From Fulvivirga sp. M361 (GTDB lineage: Bacteria; Bacteroidota; Bacteroidia; Cytophagales; Cyclobacteriaceae), in NCBI RefSeq assembly GCF_007097395.1, contig NZ_VKDC01000007.1:231063-295062 (forward strand): a stretch of DNA of 64,000 nt, read 5' to 3'. The number at the start of each line of letters is the position of its first letter. Positions within the stretch are counted from its first letter, which is position 1. The position numbers and the translations under genes were made by a program. Positions 45,594 through 54,623 of the stretch are shown piece after piece. The notes beneath the pieces are model-generated. The model did no database searches and was not told the origin of the DNA. It saw nothing but the letters and a program-made list of their open reading frames with translations.

Positions 45594-47294
45594 CTAATAA
45601 CCTGAGGCCATGTCATCACCCCTGGGATCGGCCCCTCCTTCAAGCCGTCCGTCCGGCAATACCAGGATGGCATCAACACGGCCATATGGCTGGCGTGGTT
45701 TGAGATTATGACCTTTACCCGAAAGTGCTTCCTGAGTAGGTGCGTCCAGTACATCTTGCTCATAGAAAACTATATCAGGTTTCCATTGATGGTGTACCCT
45801 GCCGGCAGAGACAGCTTCCTGCATGGTCATGCCATGTTCCAGTACATTAAGAACAGTCTGAAAAACAGAGGTAATAATGGTGGAACCACCTGGTGTTCCC
45901 ACTACCATCAGGAGCTTTCCGTCTTTTTCTATTATGGTAGGGGTCATGGAGCTTAACATTCGTTTACCGGGCACTATAGCATTGGCCTCACCACCTACCA
46001 AACCATAAAGGTTAGGAAAACCAGGTTTTATACTGAAATCGTCCATCTCATTATTAAGAAAGAACCCGGAACCGGCCACTACTACTTTCGACCCATACCC
46101 ACCATTTAGTGTGGTGGTTACGGAAACAGCCATACCGTTTTGGTCTACAATAGAAAAATGGGTGGTCTGTTCAGATTCTTTGTAGGCAAAATCCCCGGCG
46201 CTTATGCTATCACTGTTACTTGCTATTTCAGGAGAATAGTCTGACATACGCTTCAGGACATAATCTTCTTCCAGTAATTCAAATTGTGGAACATTATAAA
46301 AATCCGGATCTCCAAGATGTGTAGCGCGGTCTGCGTAAGTTCTTCGTTGTGCTTCTGTCATCAAGTGAATTGTTTGTCCGGAATTATGCCCCATGCCCGC
46401 CAGGTCATGGGATTCTACGGATTTTAAAAGCTGCATAAGCGCTATACCACCACTGGAAGGAGGAGACATAGATATGATTTTGTGCTCCTTGTATGAGCCA
46501 ATAATTGGTGCCCTCCACTTAGCCTGGTAGCTGGTAAGGTCATCGTACGTAATAAGTCCCTTTCCCAGCTTCATCTCAGTGACAATATCATCAGCTGTTT
46601 TACCTTTGTAAAAACCATCTCTGCCGTCAGCGCTTATCCTTTTTAATGTTTCGGATAATTCCAGCCATTGGATGGTATCTCCTTCTTTCCATTCTTTGAT
46701 CAGAAACTCCGGAGTGACCGTATTGTAGGAGATCAGATCTTTTTGATTATTATTCAACCCATTTGCTTCTTTAAGCGTAAGCGGAAAGCCTTTTGAAGCT
46801 AGTTCAATAGCGGGTTGTAACAGGTCTTTCCATGGCATTGAGCCATATTTCTCATAAGCCTTGACCATGCCATCTACAGAGCCCGGTACGCCGACAGCCA
46901 GGTGCCCACGCCTGCTGAGCAGTTCTATAACTTCACCGCTTTCATCCAGGTACATGTCTCTGGAGGCTGCCTGAGGAGCGGCTTCGCGGAAATCCAGTGC
47001 ATCGGTTTCACCTTCGTTCGTTCTGATGATCATAAAACCACCACCACCGATATTGCCAGCAGCCGGATATACTACTGCCAGAGCAAATTGCGTGGCAATA
47101 GCAGCATCTACCGCATTACCTCCCCGTTTCATAATGTCCACACCTACTTCTGAAGCCAATGGATGAGCGCTAACCACCATCGCTTTTTCTGTGATAAGGC
47201 CTGGAATAGGTTCTTTGACGGCCTCTTTCGGAGCAGGCGAGCAACAAGTTAAGAGAACTGTGAACGAGGTAAGTAGAACAGATATATGCTTCAT
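45594..47294 (-). CDS. ggt: gamma-glutamyltranspeptidase lipoprotein
   Basis: 566 aa, usual length. Signal with lipobox (TVLLTCCS) places it in the envelope. MKRGGNAVDAAIATQFALAV and GGGFMIIR mark the large subunit, the autoprocessing nucleophile is Thr377 in EQTTHFSIVDQNG, and the small subunit carries the lid and GSRMLSSMTPTI-like segment (KRMLSSMTPTI) and GTPGGSTI. It cleaves glutathione and other gamma-glutamyl compounds. Single gene, convergent with the hydroxylase gene and divergent from the TetR gene. Confidence 0.95.
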   Translation of the reverse strand: MKHISVLLTSFTVLLTCCSPAPKEAVKEPIPGLITEKAMVVSAHPLASEVGVDIMKRGGNAVDAAIATQFALAVVYPAAGNIGGGGFMIIRTNEGETDALDFREAAPQAASRDMYLDESGEVIELLSRRGHLAVGVPGSVDGMVKAYEKYGSMPWKDLLQPAIELASKGFPLTLKEANGLNNNQKDLISYNTVTPEFLIKEWKEGDTIQWLELSETLKRISADGRDGFYKGKTADDIVTEMKLGKGLITYDDLTSYQAKWRAPIIGSYKEHKIISMSPPSSGGIALMQLLKSVESHDLAGMGHNSGQTIHLMTEAQRRTYADRATHLGDPDFYNVPQFELLEEDYVLKRMSDYSPEIASNSDSISAGDFAYKESEQTTHFSIVDQNGMAVSVTTTLNGGYGSKVVVAGSGFFLNNEMDDFSIKPGFPNLYGLVGGEANAIVPGKRMLSSMTPTIIEKDGKLLMVVGTPGGSTIITSVFQTVLNVLEHGMTMQEAVSAGRVHHQWKPDIVFYEQDVLDAPTQEALSGKGHNLKPRQPYGRVDAILVLPDGRLEGGADPRGDDMASGY

Positions 47295-47385
47295 AAAAGA
47301 TGGAAATATTCCTGAATATAATTAAATGCCTTTGATCAGTTGACATAAAGCCTAAAATAGAAGTACTTTACTCAGGTAAATATTT

Positions 47386-48018
47386 ATGAAAGTAGGACGC
47401 AGGCAACAAAAATCAGCTCAACTAAGGCTCAAAATTCTTAGCGTAGCCACCAAATTAGCAGGGAAAAAATCTTTTGATCAACTATACGTTGAGACCATTT
47501 GTGAGAAAGTAGGAGTATCTAAAGTCACCTTCTTTAAATATTTCCCTCAAAAAGATGACATTCTTCTTTATTATTGGCGTGTATGGCTTTTTGAAAGGGC
47601 AGTAGAGTGTTCCATAGAGCCAAAGCAAGGTTTGGACGGTATATATTATCTCAATGAAAAACTGGCAGATACCTTTGTAAAGCATCCAGGTATCATATTG
47701 GGGTTGATCAGCTATATTACCAGGTTTGATCGCCCACCCGCCCCGATACCTTTGAAAGCGTTGGACAGGACATTACTGCATTCCAAAGAGGAAGTTGAGA
47801 AAATAGAGATATTGTCATTGCATCAGATGCTGGAAAACTTTGTATTGGAGGCTATTTTTCGAAAAGAGATCACGTTAAGCAGTGATACTAAAGAGATCTC
47901 CAAGGTGTTTTTGTCCATTATGTATGGATCTTTGGTTTCCGGACATCTTTTACAAGTCGATTACGTGAAATTATACCTAAAACGCAACATGGATATGGCC
48001 CTGAACGGACTGAAGTGA
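47386..48018 (+). CDS. TetR-family transcriptional regulator
   Basis: 210 aa. N-terminal HTH typical of TetR: KILSVATKLAGKKSFDQLYVETICEKVGVSKVTFFKYFPQKDDIL (roughly residues 14-57). The C-terminal ligand domain is helical and unassigned. It is divergent from ggt (91 bp between starts), so ggt is a plausible target. Its stop abuts that of the GT2 gene on the other strand. Confidence 0.9.
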   Translation: MKVGRRQQKSAQLRLKILSVATKLAGKKSFDQLYVETICEKVGVSKVTFFKYFPQKDDILLYYWRVWLFERAVECSIEPKQGLDGIYYLNEKLADTFVKHPGIILGLISYITRFDRPPAPIPLKALDRTLLHSKEEVEKIEILSLHQMLENFVLEAIFRKEITLSSDTKEISKVFLSIMYGSLVSGHLLQVDYVKLYLKRNMDMALNGLK

Positions 48019-49056
48019 TCAGGCCATGATGAAGAAATCTACTCCTTCCTTGTATCTAAGTTGTTGTAATAAGGTTAAGATAGCTTCCCTCCCCGCTCTG
48101 TCACGAACAAAAGACAAAATGAGCCTTGAACCGTTTGCATCCGCTTCGGGCAAGTCATTAAAATGAATGTATTTTGAAACGTTGTACCTTTTCTTTACAT
48201 CAATAAAGCGCTCTATTGTAATCCCCCTTTTAATAAATGGGCGCAGCCGCCTGTTTACTTCTTTACCACTGCCAAATACCCAGATTTGTTTGATTCGATC
48301 TGAGTTACCTGCAAGCCAAAAGTGAAAATAATGTGCTTTTACGTCAAAGAATTTGCCCGGCGCATAGTTAAGGTTGGTTCTTGACAGCCGTTGCTTACTG
48401 TCATACCAGCATAATACCTCCTGGTCCAGTTTATGCATTCTCACACCATTCGATAACCATCGTAGCCAAAGCTCGTAATCTTCGGGTAATGACTGTTCAT
48501 TGTACCCGCCATATTGAGCGATGAGTGACTTTCTGAACATTACCGAAGGGTGTGCAAATGGAGACTCAAAGAATCGTTTATGGACAATGTCTTCTTCCTT
48601 TACGATTGCATTTATCGTATCTACGTAATGCGCGTAACCTGCCTGAGTGGTGCGGTCTCCCATATAGGTCACCTGTCCGGATACCAGGCCCACGGAAGGG
48701 TTCTGATCCAGGTAGTATGCCTGCGATGAAAGTCGATGGCACGAGGATACATCGTCTGCATCCATTCGGGCGATGTACTCACCGGAACTCATTCGGATAC
48801 CGAAGTTCAAAGCCCTGCCGATCCCGCAGTGAGGTAGAGTATAAATGGCAATACGTTGGTCGTCCAGGTCTCTCAGATACTTCAAAGTTCCATCCGTAGA
48901 GCCATCGTTGACGATCACCAGTTGCCAATGATCGTACTTCTGGCACAGCATCGAGTCAACTGCGCGTTTTAAGGTATTTGCTGCATTAAATACCGGGAGT
49001 ACAACACTTACTTTAGGCTTACTTTTGTGTTCTGCCAAAGTTTTTGAGAAAATCAA
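48019..49056 (-). CDS. glycosyltransferase family 2
   Basis: 345 aa, soluble. GT-A fold start KVSVVLPVFNAANTLKRAVDS, VNDGSTDGTL, and the metal-binding MDADD of the DxD motif near residue 98. FESPFAHPSVMFRKS and LPEDYELWLRW match GT2 enzymes of cell-surface glycan synthesis. The C-terminal 100 residues (IKQIWVFGSGKEVNRRLRPFIKRG) look like a nucleotide-binding extension. The 5' end overlaps the TPR gene by 38 bp in another frame, so they are cotranscribed. Confidence 0.92.
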   Translation of the reverse strand: MIFSKTLAEHKSKPKVSVVLPVFNAANTLKRAVDSMLCQKYDHWQLVIVNDGSTDGTLKYLRDLDDQRIAIYTLPHCGIGRALNFGIRMSSGEYIARMDADDVSSCHRLSSQAYYLDQNPSVGLVSGQVTYMGDRTTQAGYAHYVDTINAIVKEEDIVHKRFFESPFAHPSVMFRKSLIAQYGGYNEQSLPEDYELWLRWLSNGVRMHKLDQEVLCWYDSKQRLSRTNLNYAPGKFFDVKAHYFHFWLAGNSDRIKQIWVFGSGKEVNRRLRPFIKRGITIERFIDVKKRYNVSKYIHFNDLPEADANGSRLILSFVRDRAGREAILTLLQQLRYKEGVDFFIMA

Positions 49057-49732
49057 TGAACATCTTTTGTTCTTCTTTTGAAGTGATCAACGCTGTAAGG
49101 GTATTCAAATAGCTTTTAACGTTGACTTTATTACCTTCCACCGGAGGTTTGGGTTTATACCGGATAGGATCATTAGAAATGTCCTCTTTTTTTGGTTGAT
49201 CTGTAGCCTTATGTGCAGGGTCTAGTGCATCTGCGCCGGCAAAGCTCTTTTTTGATTTTTCCAGATGCCCCATCTTTTCTTCGATAAGCCCTTTGTTATT
49301 AAGCGATATAGCATCTTCAGGGTCTAATGAAATTGCTTTTTCATAGTCTGCTATAGCGCCTTTTAAGTCGCCTGCCCGCTCTTTTATAAAAGCCCGGCTG
49401 CTGTACCTGAAAGGCTTTTGAGGTTCCAGTTCTACTGTCTTATCAAGGTCAGATAAAGCACTTGTCATATTCCCCGCCAGGTAATGTGCTACACCACGTT
49501 CGCTATAAAATAGTGCGTGACGGGGCTGTAATTCTATTAGTTGATCAAAATCTGAGATAGAAGCTTCGAGCTGTTTTAGCTTAAACCGGGCTTTGGCCCG
49601 GTTATATAGGGTATCGATATGTTCAGGTTCATGAGAAAGTACCTTGTCGAACAATGGTATAGCTTTTTCAAATGCCTCTTTCCTGCAGTATTCAATTCCT
49701 TCCTTAAAATAAGCCTGTACTATCCGGTTCAT
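49019..49732 (-). CDS. TPR-repeat protein
   Basis: 237 aa with about five tetratricopeptide repeats (CRKEAFEKAIPLFDKVLSHEP, KLKQLEASISDFDQLIELQP, LAGNMTSALSDLDKTVELEP, AGDLKGAIADYEKAISLDPE, KMGHLEKSKKSFAGADALDP). No signal peptide. TPRs bind other proteins, here probably partners in glycan synthesis since GT2 genes lie on both sides. It overlaps the upstream lipoprotein gene by 29 bp and the downstream GT2 by 38 bp, so the three are tightly coupled. Confidence 0.9.
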   Translation of the reverse strand: MNRIVQAYFKEGIEYCRKEAFEKAIPLFDKVLSHEPEHIDTLYNRAKARFKLKQLEASISDFDQLIELQPRHALFYSERGVAHYLAGNMTSALSDLDKTVELEPQKPFRYSSRAFIKERAGDLKGAIADYEKAISLDPEDAISLNNKGLIEEKMGHLEKSKKSFAGADALDPAHKATDQPKKEDISNDPIRYKPKPPVEGNKVNVKSYLNTLTALITSKEEQKMFIDFLKNFGRTQK

Positions 49733-50027
49733 TGGTAGGTTCCTCTAATTCTTCAAGATTAGTTTCTTCTTCCTCTGTAATTTCCTCCTCTTCCTCTTTC
49801 TGCTTCTTTTCTTTCTTCTTTTTTTCTCGTGGAGCTTTTACGTATTTAGATTCTTTGAGTATTTTAACTCTCACGTACTTCACTCGTTTTTTCTTTCTGT
49901 CTTTCTTTTTATTGTAATAACTGTTGCGATTTACCGGCTTAACATGTTTTACCGTGATATACCTGGTTCTGCTACATCCAAAAAGGATCCCAATAAAAAG
50001 GAGTAATATCGTGATGAGTCGCACCAA
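49704..50027 (-). CDS. highly charged small lipoprotein
   Basis: 107 aa. Lipobox in ILLLFIGILFGC (Cys18), then a strongly basic middle (NKKKDRKKKRVKYVRVKILK, PREKKKKEKKQ) followed by an acidic tail (EEEEEITEEEETNLEELEE). The basic then acidic layout may be a flexible linker between membrane and a polyanion such as LPS or a partner. The family is unknown. It overlaps the TPR gene. Confidence 0.6.
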   Translation of the reverse strand: MVRLITILLLFIGILFGCSRTRYITVKHVKPVNRNSYYNKKKDRKKKRVKYVRVKILKESKYVKAPREKKKKEKKQKEEEEEITEEEETNLEELEEPTNEPDSTGLF

Positions 50028-50091
50028 AGAATCTAAACGTAAAGAAGTTCGTTTTTATTGAAAAAAGGAAGACTTTCTTATGTAATGATGA

Positions 50092-51264
50092 TCAGGCCCG
50101 TTTGGCTTTTTCCCATACAGCCGATTGTTTTCCTCCTGCATATCTCAGAAACCCTCTATAAACCGACCAGTTCATGAAAGTGAAATAATAGGGAATAAAC
50201 AACAACTTAAATTTTACTTTTTGACCACGTAGAGCATAACCAAGAAGAGAAAGTGTATAAAAAGCCAGCTGTGCTGCGAATAGGAGGGGATAGAAGGGGT
50301 GTAAGCCCAGTAGAAGATAGTTCAAAACAATTACTACAGGTAATAGCAATGGTGTTAAGGTCCATCGAAGTACCCTGTGCGACACATATTGAAAGGTAAC
50401 TATGCCATACTTGAAAAAATTTAATAAACCGACCAGTTTGATAATGGATTGGATACCACCGGCAGCGATACGGATTTTCCTTTTTTCCTCTTCTTTTGTG
50501 GATGCTGAGCCCGTCTCCATGGCATAAGCATCGGGTTCATAGACCACTTTGTAGCCCTTAGTCACGATACGCATGCTAAGATAAAAATCTTCAATAATGA
50601 TATTTTTAGGCACCATTTCATAGAGATCAGTTCTGACCGAAAATAATTCTCCGGCGGCGCCTACCACCGTCCCCAGTTCTGAATCCATTCTTTTGAGAAA
50701 GGACTCATACTTCCAGTAAGCTCCTTCCCCGGAACCTGCAGCATGTTCTTTATCACCCTGATAGATTTTTTTCTCCCCGGCTACAGCGCCTACCGCACTA
50801 TTTTTGTAATGCCTGGCCAGGTGGACCATGGCCTCGGCGTTCAGGAAGGTATTGGCATCACAGAAAGCGACCAACGGAGTGGTTACAAATTCCATAACCC
50901 GATTAACCGCCGCCACTTTTCCGCCCCTCTTGTCCGTATGAAATACCCGGATGCGTTCATATTTGCCCAGTACCTCGCCGGAGTTATCTGTAGATCCATC
51001 TGTAACAAAGTAGAGATTTAGTTTCTTCTCAGGATATGAAAGCTCCAGTGTGTTTTTTACTTTCTCATCCAGAATGTCAGCTTCATTGTAGCAGGCAACA
51101 ATCAGTGTAAGTTCAGGTAGCTCATTAAAATCATAATAATTCTCAGCGGCAGGTTTCAAGATCCGCTTGATCTTTACCAGTAAATACAATACAATTCCGT
51201 AGCCTAAATAGGTATAAATGATGATACTTAGGCTTATCCAGAAGACGAATTCAATTAGGTCCAT
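50092..51264 (-). CDS. membrane glycosyltransferase family 2
   Basis: 390 aa. An N-terminal helix (EFVFWISLSIIIYTYLGYGIVLYLLV), then the GT-A domain (LTLIVACYNEADILDEKV, FVTDGSTDNSGEVL, FCDANTFLNAEA) with an ETGSASTKEEEKRKIRIAAGG acceptor region in place of QxxRW, and a C-terminal set of two to three helices (LTPLLLPVVIVLNYLLL). This is the layout of processive or lipid-linked glycan synthases. 64 bp upstream of the lipoprotein gene; probably the first gene of the four-gene unit running to 48019. Confidence 0.92.
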   Translation of the reverse strand: MDLIEFVFWISLSIIIYTYLGYGIVLYLLVKIKRILKPAAENYYDFNELPELTLIVACYNEADILDEKVKNTLELSYPEKKLNLYFVTDGSTDNSGEVLGKYERIRVFHTDKRGGKVAAVNRVMEFVTTPLVAFCDANTFLNAEAMVHLARHYKNSAVGAVAGEKKIYQGDKEHAAGSGEGAYWKYESFLKRMDSELGTVVGAAGELFSVRTDLYEMVPKNIIIEDFYLSMRIVTKGYKVVYEPDAYAMETGSASTKEEEKRKIRIAAGGIQSIIKLVGLLNFFKYGIVTFQYVSHRVLRWTLTPLLLPVVIVLNYLLLGLHPFYPLLFAAQLAFYTLSLLGYALRGQKVKFKLLFIPYYFTFMNWSVYRGFLRYAGGKQSAVWEKAKRA

Positions 51265-51459
51265 GAAATGCTTAATCTATAGAAAAGTAAAATTATAAGA
51301 GTAAGCGATAAATGTAAGTCAATACACCAATAATAATCTGATGAGTTCAGGATTAAACTTTAAATGAATAATGTTTTGTCTTTTATCAGGAGGGTCTTTG
51401 TCAACTTCATTATGGTTTTTATTGCACCGGTGATGAACAAATAGCCAAGAGCTTACCGG

Positions 51460-51588
51460 TTACTTGCCATTCATAACTTTGGTGATCTTATGATAATCTG
51501 CATAATTCAATATGAGCACAAGGACCAGACTTATGATAACGACAAGCATGACACATACCTTGACAAGAAAACTTAAAACCTTCAACAC
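51460..51588 (-). CDS. possible small single-helix membrane protein
   Basis: A 42-aa frame from GTG (51586-51588) or 41 aa from TTG next to it. It contains one strong hydrophobic helix (VCVMLVVIISLVLVLILNY) and a polar end (ADYHKITKVMNGK). It lies in the otherwise empty 458-bp stretch 51265-51722. No ATG and no homologue recalled; composition alone supports it. Confidence 0.3.
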   Translation of the reverse strand: MLKVLSFLVKVCVMLVVIISLVLVLILNYADYHKITKVMNGK

Positions 51589-51722
51589 ATTTTTGGGATC
51601 AGATAACTAATGGCTCTCAAAGTTTAAAACAATGAGTCATCGGATATCCCCTATGCATTGTGTGTTTTTTTGTGCTGATTATCCGTCAGTTAATTCATTG
51701 TGTAATAGGTTGAATTACTTCT

Positions 51723-52796
51723 TTAAAACGCGACTCTCTCTCCTGAAAGTAAGCCTCGATAAAACTGATCATTTTCCCAAATCAAAATTTCACCCTTTTC
51801 ACCTTTTTTGATGCTCGAATCAACGCTGAATATTGTTCCGTCGAAATGAGACTTCACCTTTTTCATAGAAGTATGGCCTACCACAATGTGTTTTTTATTT
51901 AAATGTTCAAGGATTTCCGTTGCCTGTTGCTTGGTGAAATTCTCGTCTTTAAAGTATCCCCTATACCATATGGGCCCGTCAGATTTTGCCAAAAACTTAG
52001 CCGTATCATTTTTTGCAATGTCTTTCTTCGTTTTGTCTATTATTTTTTTGTAAAACAGGCGGTTAGTGGATTGAATGTCAAAACCTTTACTTGCAAATTC
52101 AGGAGAAAAGCCCGCATGTGCAAAAGCTATGTCGTTAATTGTAATAGCCACAGGTTTTGTCCTTAACCAGTGACCTATTAATGTATTTGAACCGAACAAT
52201 TCATGATACTTCATGTCCATCTTTTCAGATATTAACTGGTACTTGTCATGGATGTATCTTAAGTCACCATTCAAAACCATGACTTCATGATTCCCCAGAA
52301 GTAAGTGTACTTTTCCTCCTGCTTTTATAGCTTCCTTTTCCAGCTTATACAAAAACCAAAGAGTTTCCGTTACGCTATCGCCTCTGTCGAATACGTCTCC
52401 GACAATAATAAAATGTCCTTTTCCGTAACTCCATTTTCCTTTTTTATTGATGATTTTTTGGGCTTGGAGTAACTTAATGAATAGGTCATATTGTCCGTGA
52501 ATATCGCTGAGGACCGCGATTTTGGAAATGCCTGTAAAACGTTGCCCATAATCTATGTTATCCGACGGGTTTAGATCAAGGTATTTGGATTGAAACGCTT
52601 CGCACGAACTGATCTTTAATTTTTTGAAGCGATCTTTGTCATACTCCTTTTGAACCAGTTCCCCACCTTCAATCCATTTTACTATGATTTTGTCCGTATC
52701 ATAAAATATGTACGGACAATCATCAAACTGCGCTTTTAAAAGAGATGAGTGAAGGCAAATACATGCCAGTATTATTGTACGAATAATGAGACTCAT
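51723..52796 (-). CDS. secreted calcineurin-like metallophosphoesterase
   Basis: 357 aa. Signal peptide ending LLKAQFDD. The five metal motifs of Ser/Thr-phosphatase-like enzymes are in place: SDIHGQYDLF, GDVFDRGD, LLGNHEVM, FAHAGF and VGHTSM. It resembles bacterial Shewanella-like protein phosphatases. Periplasmic phosphoester hydrolysis is likely. Last gene of the minus-strand run from the third SusCD locus; a weak hairpin (52846-52868) separates it from the protease gene. Confidence 0.9.
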   Translation of the reverse strand: MSLIIRTIILACICLHSSLLKAQFDDCPYIFYDTDKIIVKWIEGGELVQKEYDKDRFKKLKISSCEAFQSKYLDLNPSDNIDYGQRFTGISKIAVLSDIHGQYDLFIKLLQAQKIINKKGKWSYGKGHFIIVGDVFDRGDSVTETLWFLYKLEKEAIKAGGKVHLLLGNHEVMVLNGDLRYIHDKYQLISEKMDMKYHELFGSNTLIGHWLRTKPVAITINDIAFAHAGFSPEFASKGFDIQSTNRLFYKKIIDKTKKDIAKNDTAKFLAKSDGPIWYRGYFKDENFTKQQATEILEHLNKKHIVVGHTSMKKVKSHFDGTIFSVDSSIKKGEKGEILIWENDQFYRGLLSGERVAF

Positions 52797-52845
52797 TTTA
52801 AAGTGGTTTTTATTTATCAGGTATTATTTGAAACATAACCTCGCT

Positions 52846-52868
52846 GACAACATTTAATTTTTGTTGTC
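52846..52868 (-). promoter_or_regulatory. small hairpin between protease and phosphoesterase genes
   Basis: GACAACA (52846-52852) and TGTTGTC (52862-52868) pair over a 9-nt loop. No T run follows in the minus direction, so it is at best a weak terminator. Confidence 0.3.
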
Positions 52869-52884
52869 CAGCCAGGGTTTGGTT

Positions 52885-54579
52885 TTATGGTTGATGGACA
52901 AACATCGTGGTAAATTCCTTTTCCTGGCCAATGATGCGTACATAATAAACTCCCGGATTCCATTCCTTAAGATCTAATTTAATCTCCTTTGAAGCGGATA
53001 TATTTGATAGCTTCTGTTCATAGACCACGTGCCCACTCACATTTGTTACATACAATGTAGGATGCCCCTGTTTAAGGTCAGAATATTGAATGGTCAGGAT
53101 ATCCCGTGCAGGATTAGGGTATAATGTCAAAGTATTTTTGTCCGGACCTGGTCTCACGCCAGTGACCAATGGGGCACTGGAAATCACAATATTATCGATG
53201 GCCATATCACCTCTGGAACCACTGCCTGTCTCACCTACAAATCTTAACTGGATGGTGTTGCCTACATACTCATCAAGAGTAATAACCGCATTATTCCATT
53301 GATTGCCTTTGTTTCCTTGCTGCACCCATACGCTTGCCCATGTAGCTCCTTCATCTTTTGTTAGTTGCAATGAAAGCTTGCCTATGTCCGTACCAAACAG
53401 GTGATATCCAAAAGTGACATTAAGTGTACTCCGATCTTGCAGATCAAAGCAAGGACTACTTAAAATACCCGTGGCATTCATGTAATCAGACGCTTCGGTA
53501 TACATAAAATAATCACCATCCAACGCTTCATCCGGCCCGGTGTTACTTGAGGAGGTACGATGTCTGATCCTCCATCCAAAATCATCATCAACATTCTGTC
53601 TCCATTCGGTTCCTCCTGCAAAATCTTCAAAACTTTCTTCATAGGGAAAAGAGGTGATCGTGGATATGCAGCTATTTTCAGGTGCAGTTTGTGAACAATC
53701 CACCAGGTAGTATCGGTCCATCAGTAACGAAGCTAATATCCGTTCTCGCTGAAGTATTGAAAACCTGTTTCGGCAGGTTGCTTGTCCTCTTCCCATGTAA
53801 TTAAAGCCATCCGGGGCATACCGATCACCGGCGCCATCCACAGCAGTTCCGTTATATATGCATGCATTGAAATCACTTCTGTCCCCCGGGTCCGGAGGCG
53901 TATCACATATAAAATCACCTGCCACCCGGCAATTATTACCGCTAACTAATTCATTTCCCCGGGAAGTCTCGTAGGTATGAAGTAAAGAAAAATAATGGCC
54001 TAACTCATGTTCTACTGTACTTGTTAAGGCTCTTTCACTAGTTATAACAATTCTGTCTACCTGATCCTGGGGGAATTTGGCATAACCATTCACGTCTGTT
54101 ATATCAGCAAAGAAATAAATGTTCAGAATGAATTTGTCATCATATTGATCGAGTAACGGGTCGTGTAGGTCTTTTTCAAAATTAGTATGTAGGAAGGTAT
54201 CATCGATGAACTTGGTTTGCCCGCAGGAAGTAAATGAAATTCCCATTATTGAGAATGACGTATTTATATTGTCTATAACCTTTAGCAGGTCCTCGTCGCT
54301 TACCGCAGCATCGTTACCCTCCGTCGTCCGGCTTACATGGAATTGAACTGGAATACTCGTACTGGTAGCTCTGCCTTGAAGCCTGTCCTTGTAATGTCTA
54401 TTTACCAACTTCTCTCGTTCTGTCAAACTGTTTTCTAAGTAATCCAGGTATTGTTGGTTGGGAACCGTACCACATTCCTCTTTGGACTGGCCAATAGAGT
54501 TTTCTATTTGACTTTGAAAAAGGATGAACAGTATTATTATTCTATAATTGATTATTTTGATATACTTCATAGTGAACAT
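52885..54579 (-). CDS. secreted M43-type (pappalysin-like) metalloprotease with T9SS tail
   Basis: 564 aa (an in-frame ATG three codons later, MKYIKI, is an alternative start). Zinc motif HELGHYFSLLH, His191, Glu192, His195, His201, where the family more often has Gly at position 198. Cys-rich segment with CDTPPDPGDRSDFNACIYNG and MGRGQATCRNRFSILQRERI. A MAM-like or jelly-roll adhesion domain follows (about 320-470, FEDFAGGTEWRQN, GDMAIDNIVIS). The C-terminal type IX secretion domain starts YPNPARDILTIQY. Exported surface protease. Linkage to the phosphoesterases may be chance. Confidence 0.92.
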   Translation of the reverse strand: MFTMKYIKIINYRIIILFILFQSQIENSIGQSKEECGTVPNQQYLDYLENSLTEREKLVNRHYKDRLQGRATSTSIPVQFHVSRTTEGNDAAVSDEDLLKVIDNINTSFSIMGISFTSCGQTKFIDDTFLHTNFEKDLHDPLLDQYDDKFILNIYFFADITDVNGYAKFPQDQVDRIVITSERALTSTVEHELGHYFSLLHTYETSRGNELVSGNNCRVAGDFICDTPPDPGDRSDFNACIYNGTAVDGAGDRYAPDGFNYMGRGQATCRNRFSILQRERILASLLMDRYYLVDCSQTAPENSCISTITSFPYEESFEDFAGGTEWRQNVDDDFGWRIRHRTSSSNTGPDEALDGDYFMYTEASDYMNATGILSSPCFDLQDRSTLNVTFGYHLFGTDIGKLSLQLTKDEGATWASVWVQQGNKGNQWNNAVITLDEYVGNTIQLRFVGETGSGSRGDMAIDNIVISSAPLVTGVRPGPDKNTLTLYPNPARDILTIQYSDLKQGHPTLYVTNVSGHVVYEQKLSNISASKEIKLDLKEWNPGVYYVRIIGQEKEFTTMFVHQP

Positions 54580-54623
54580 TTTTTATAAACCTGTAGGCAT
54601 ACTTTAGATATGCCTTATTCAGA

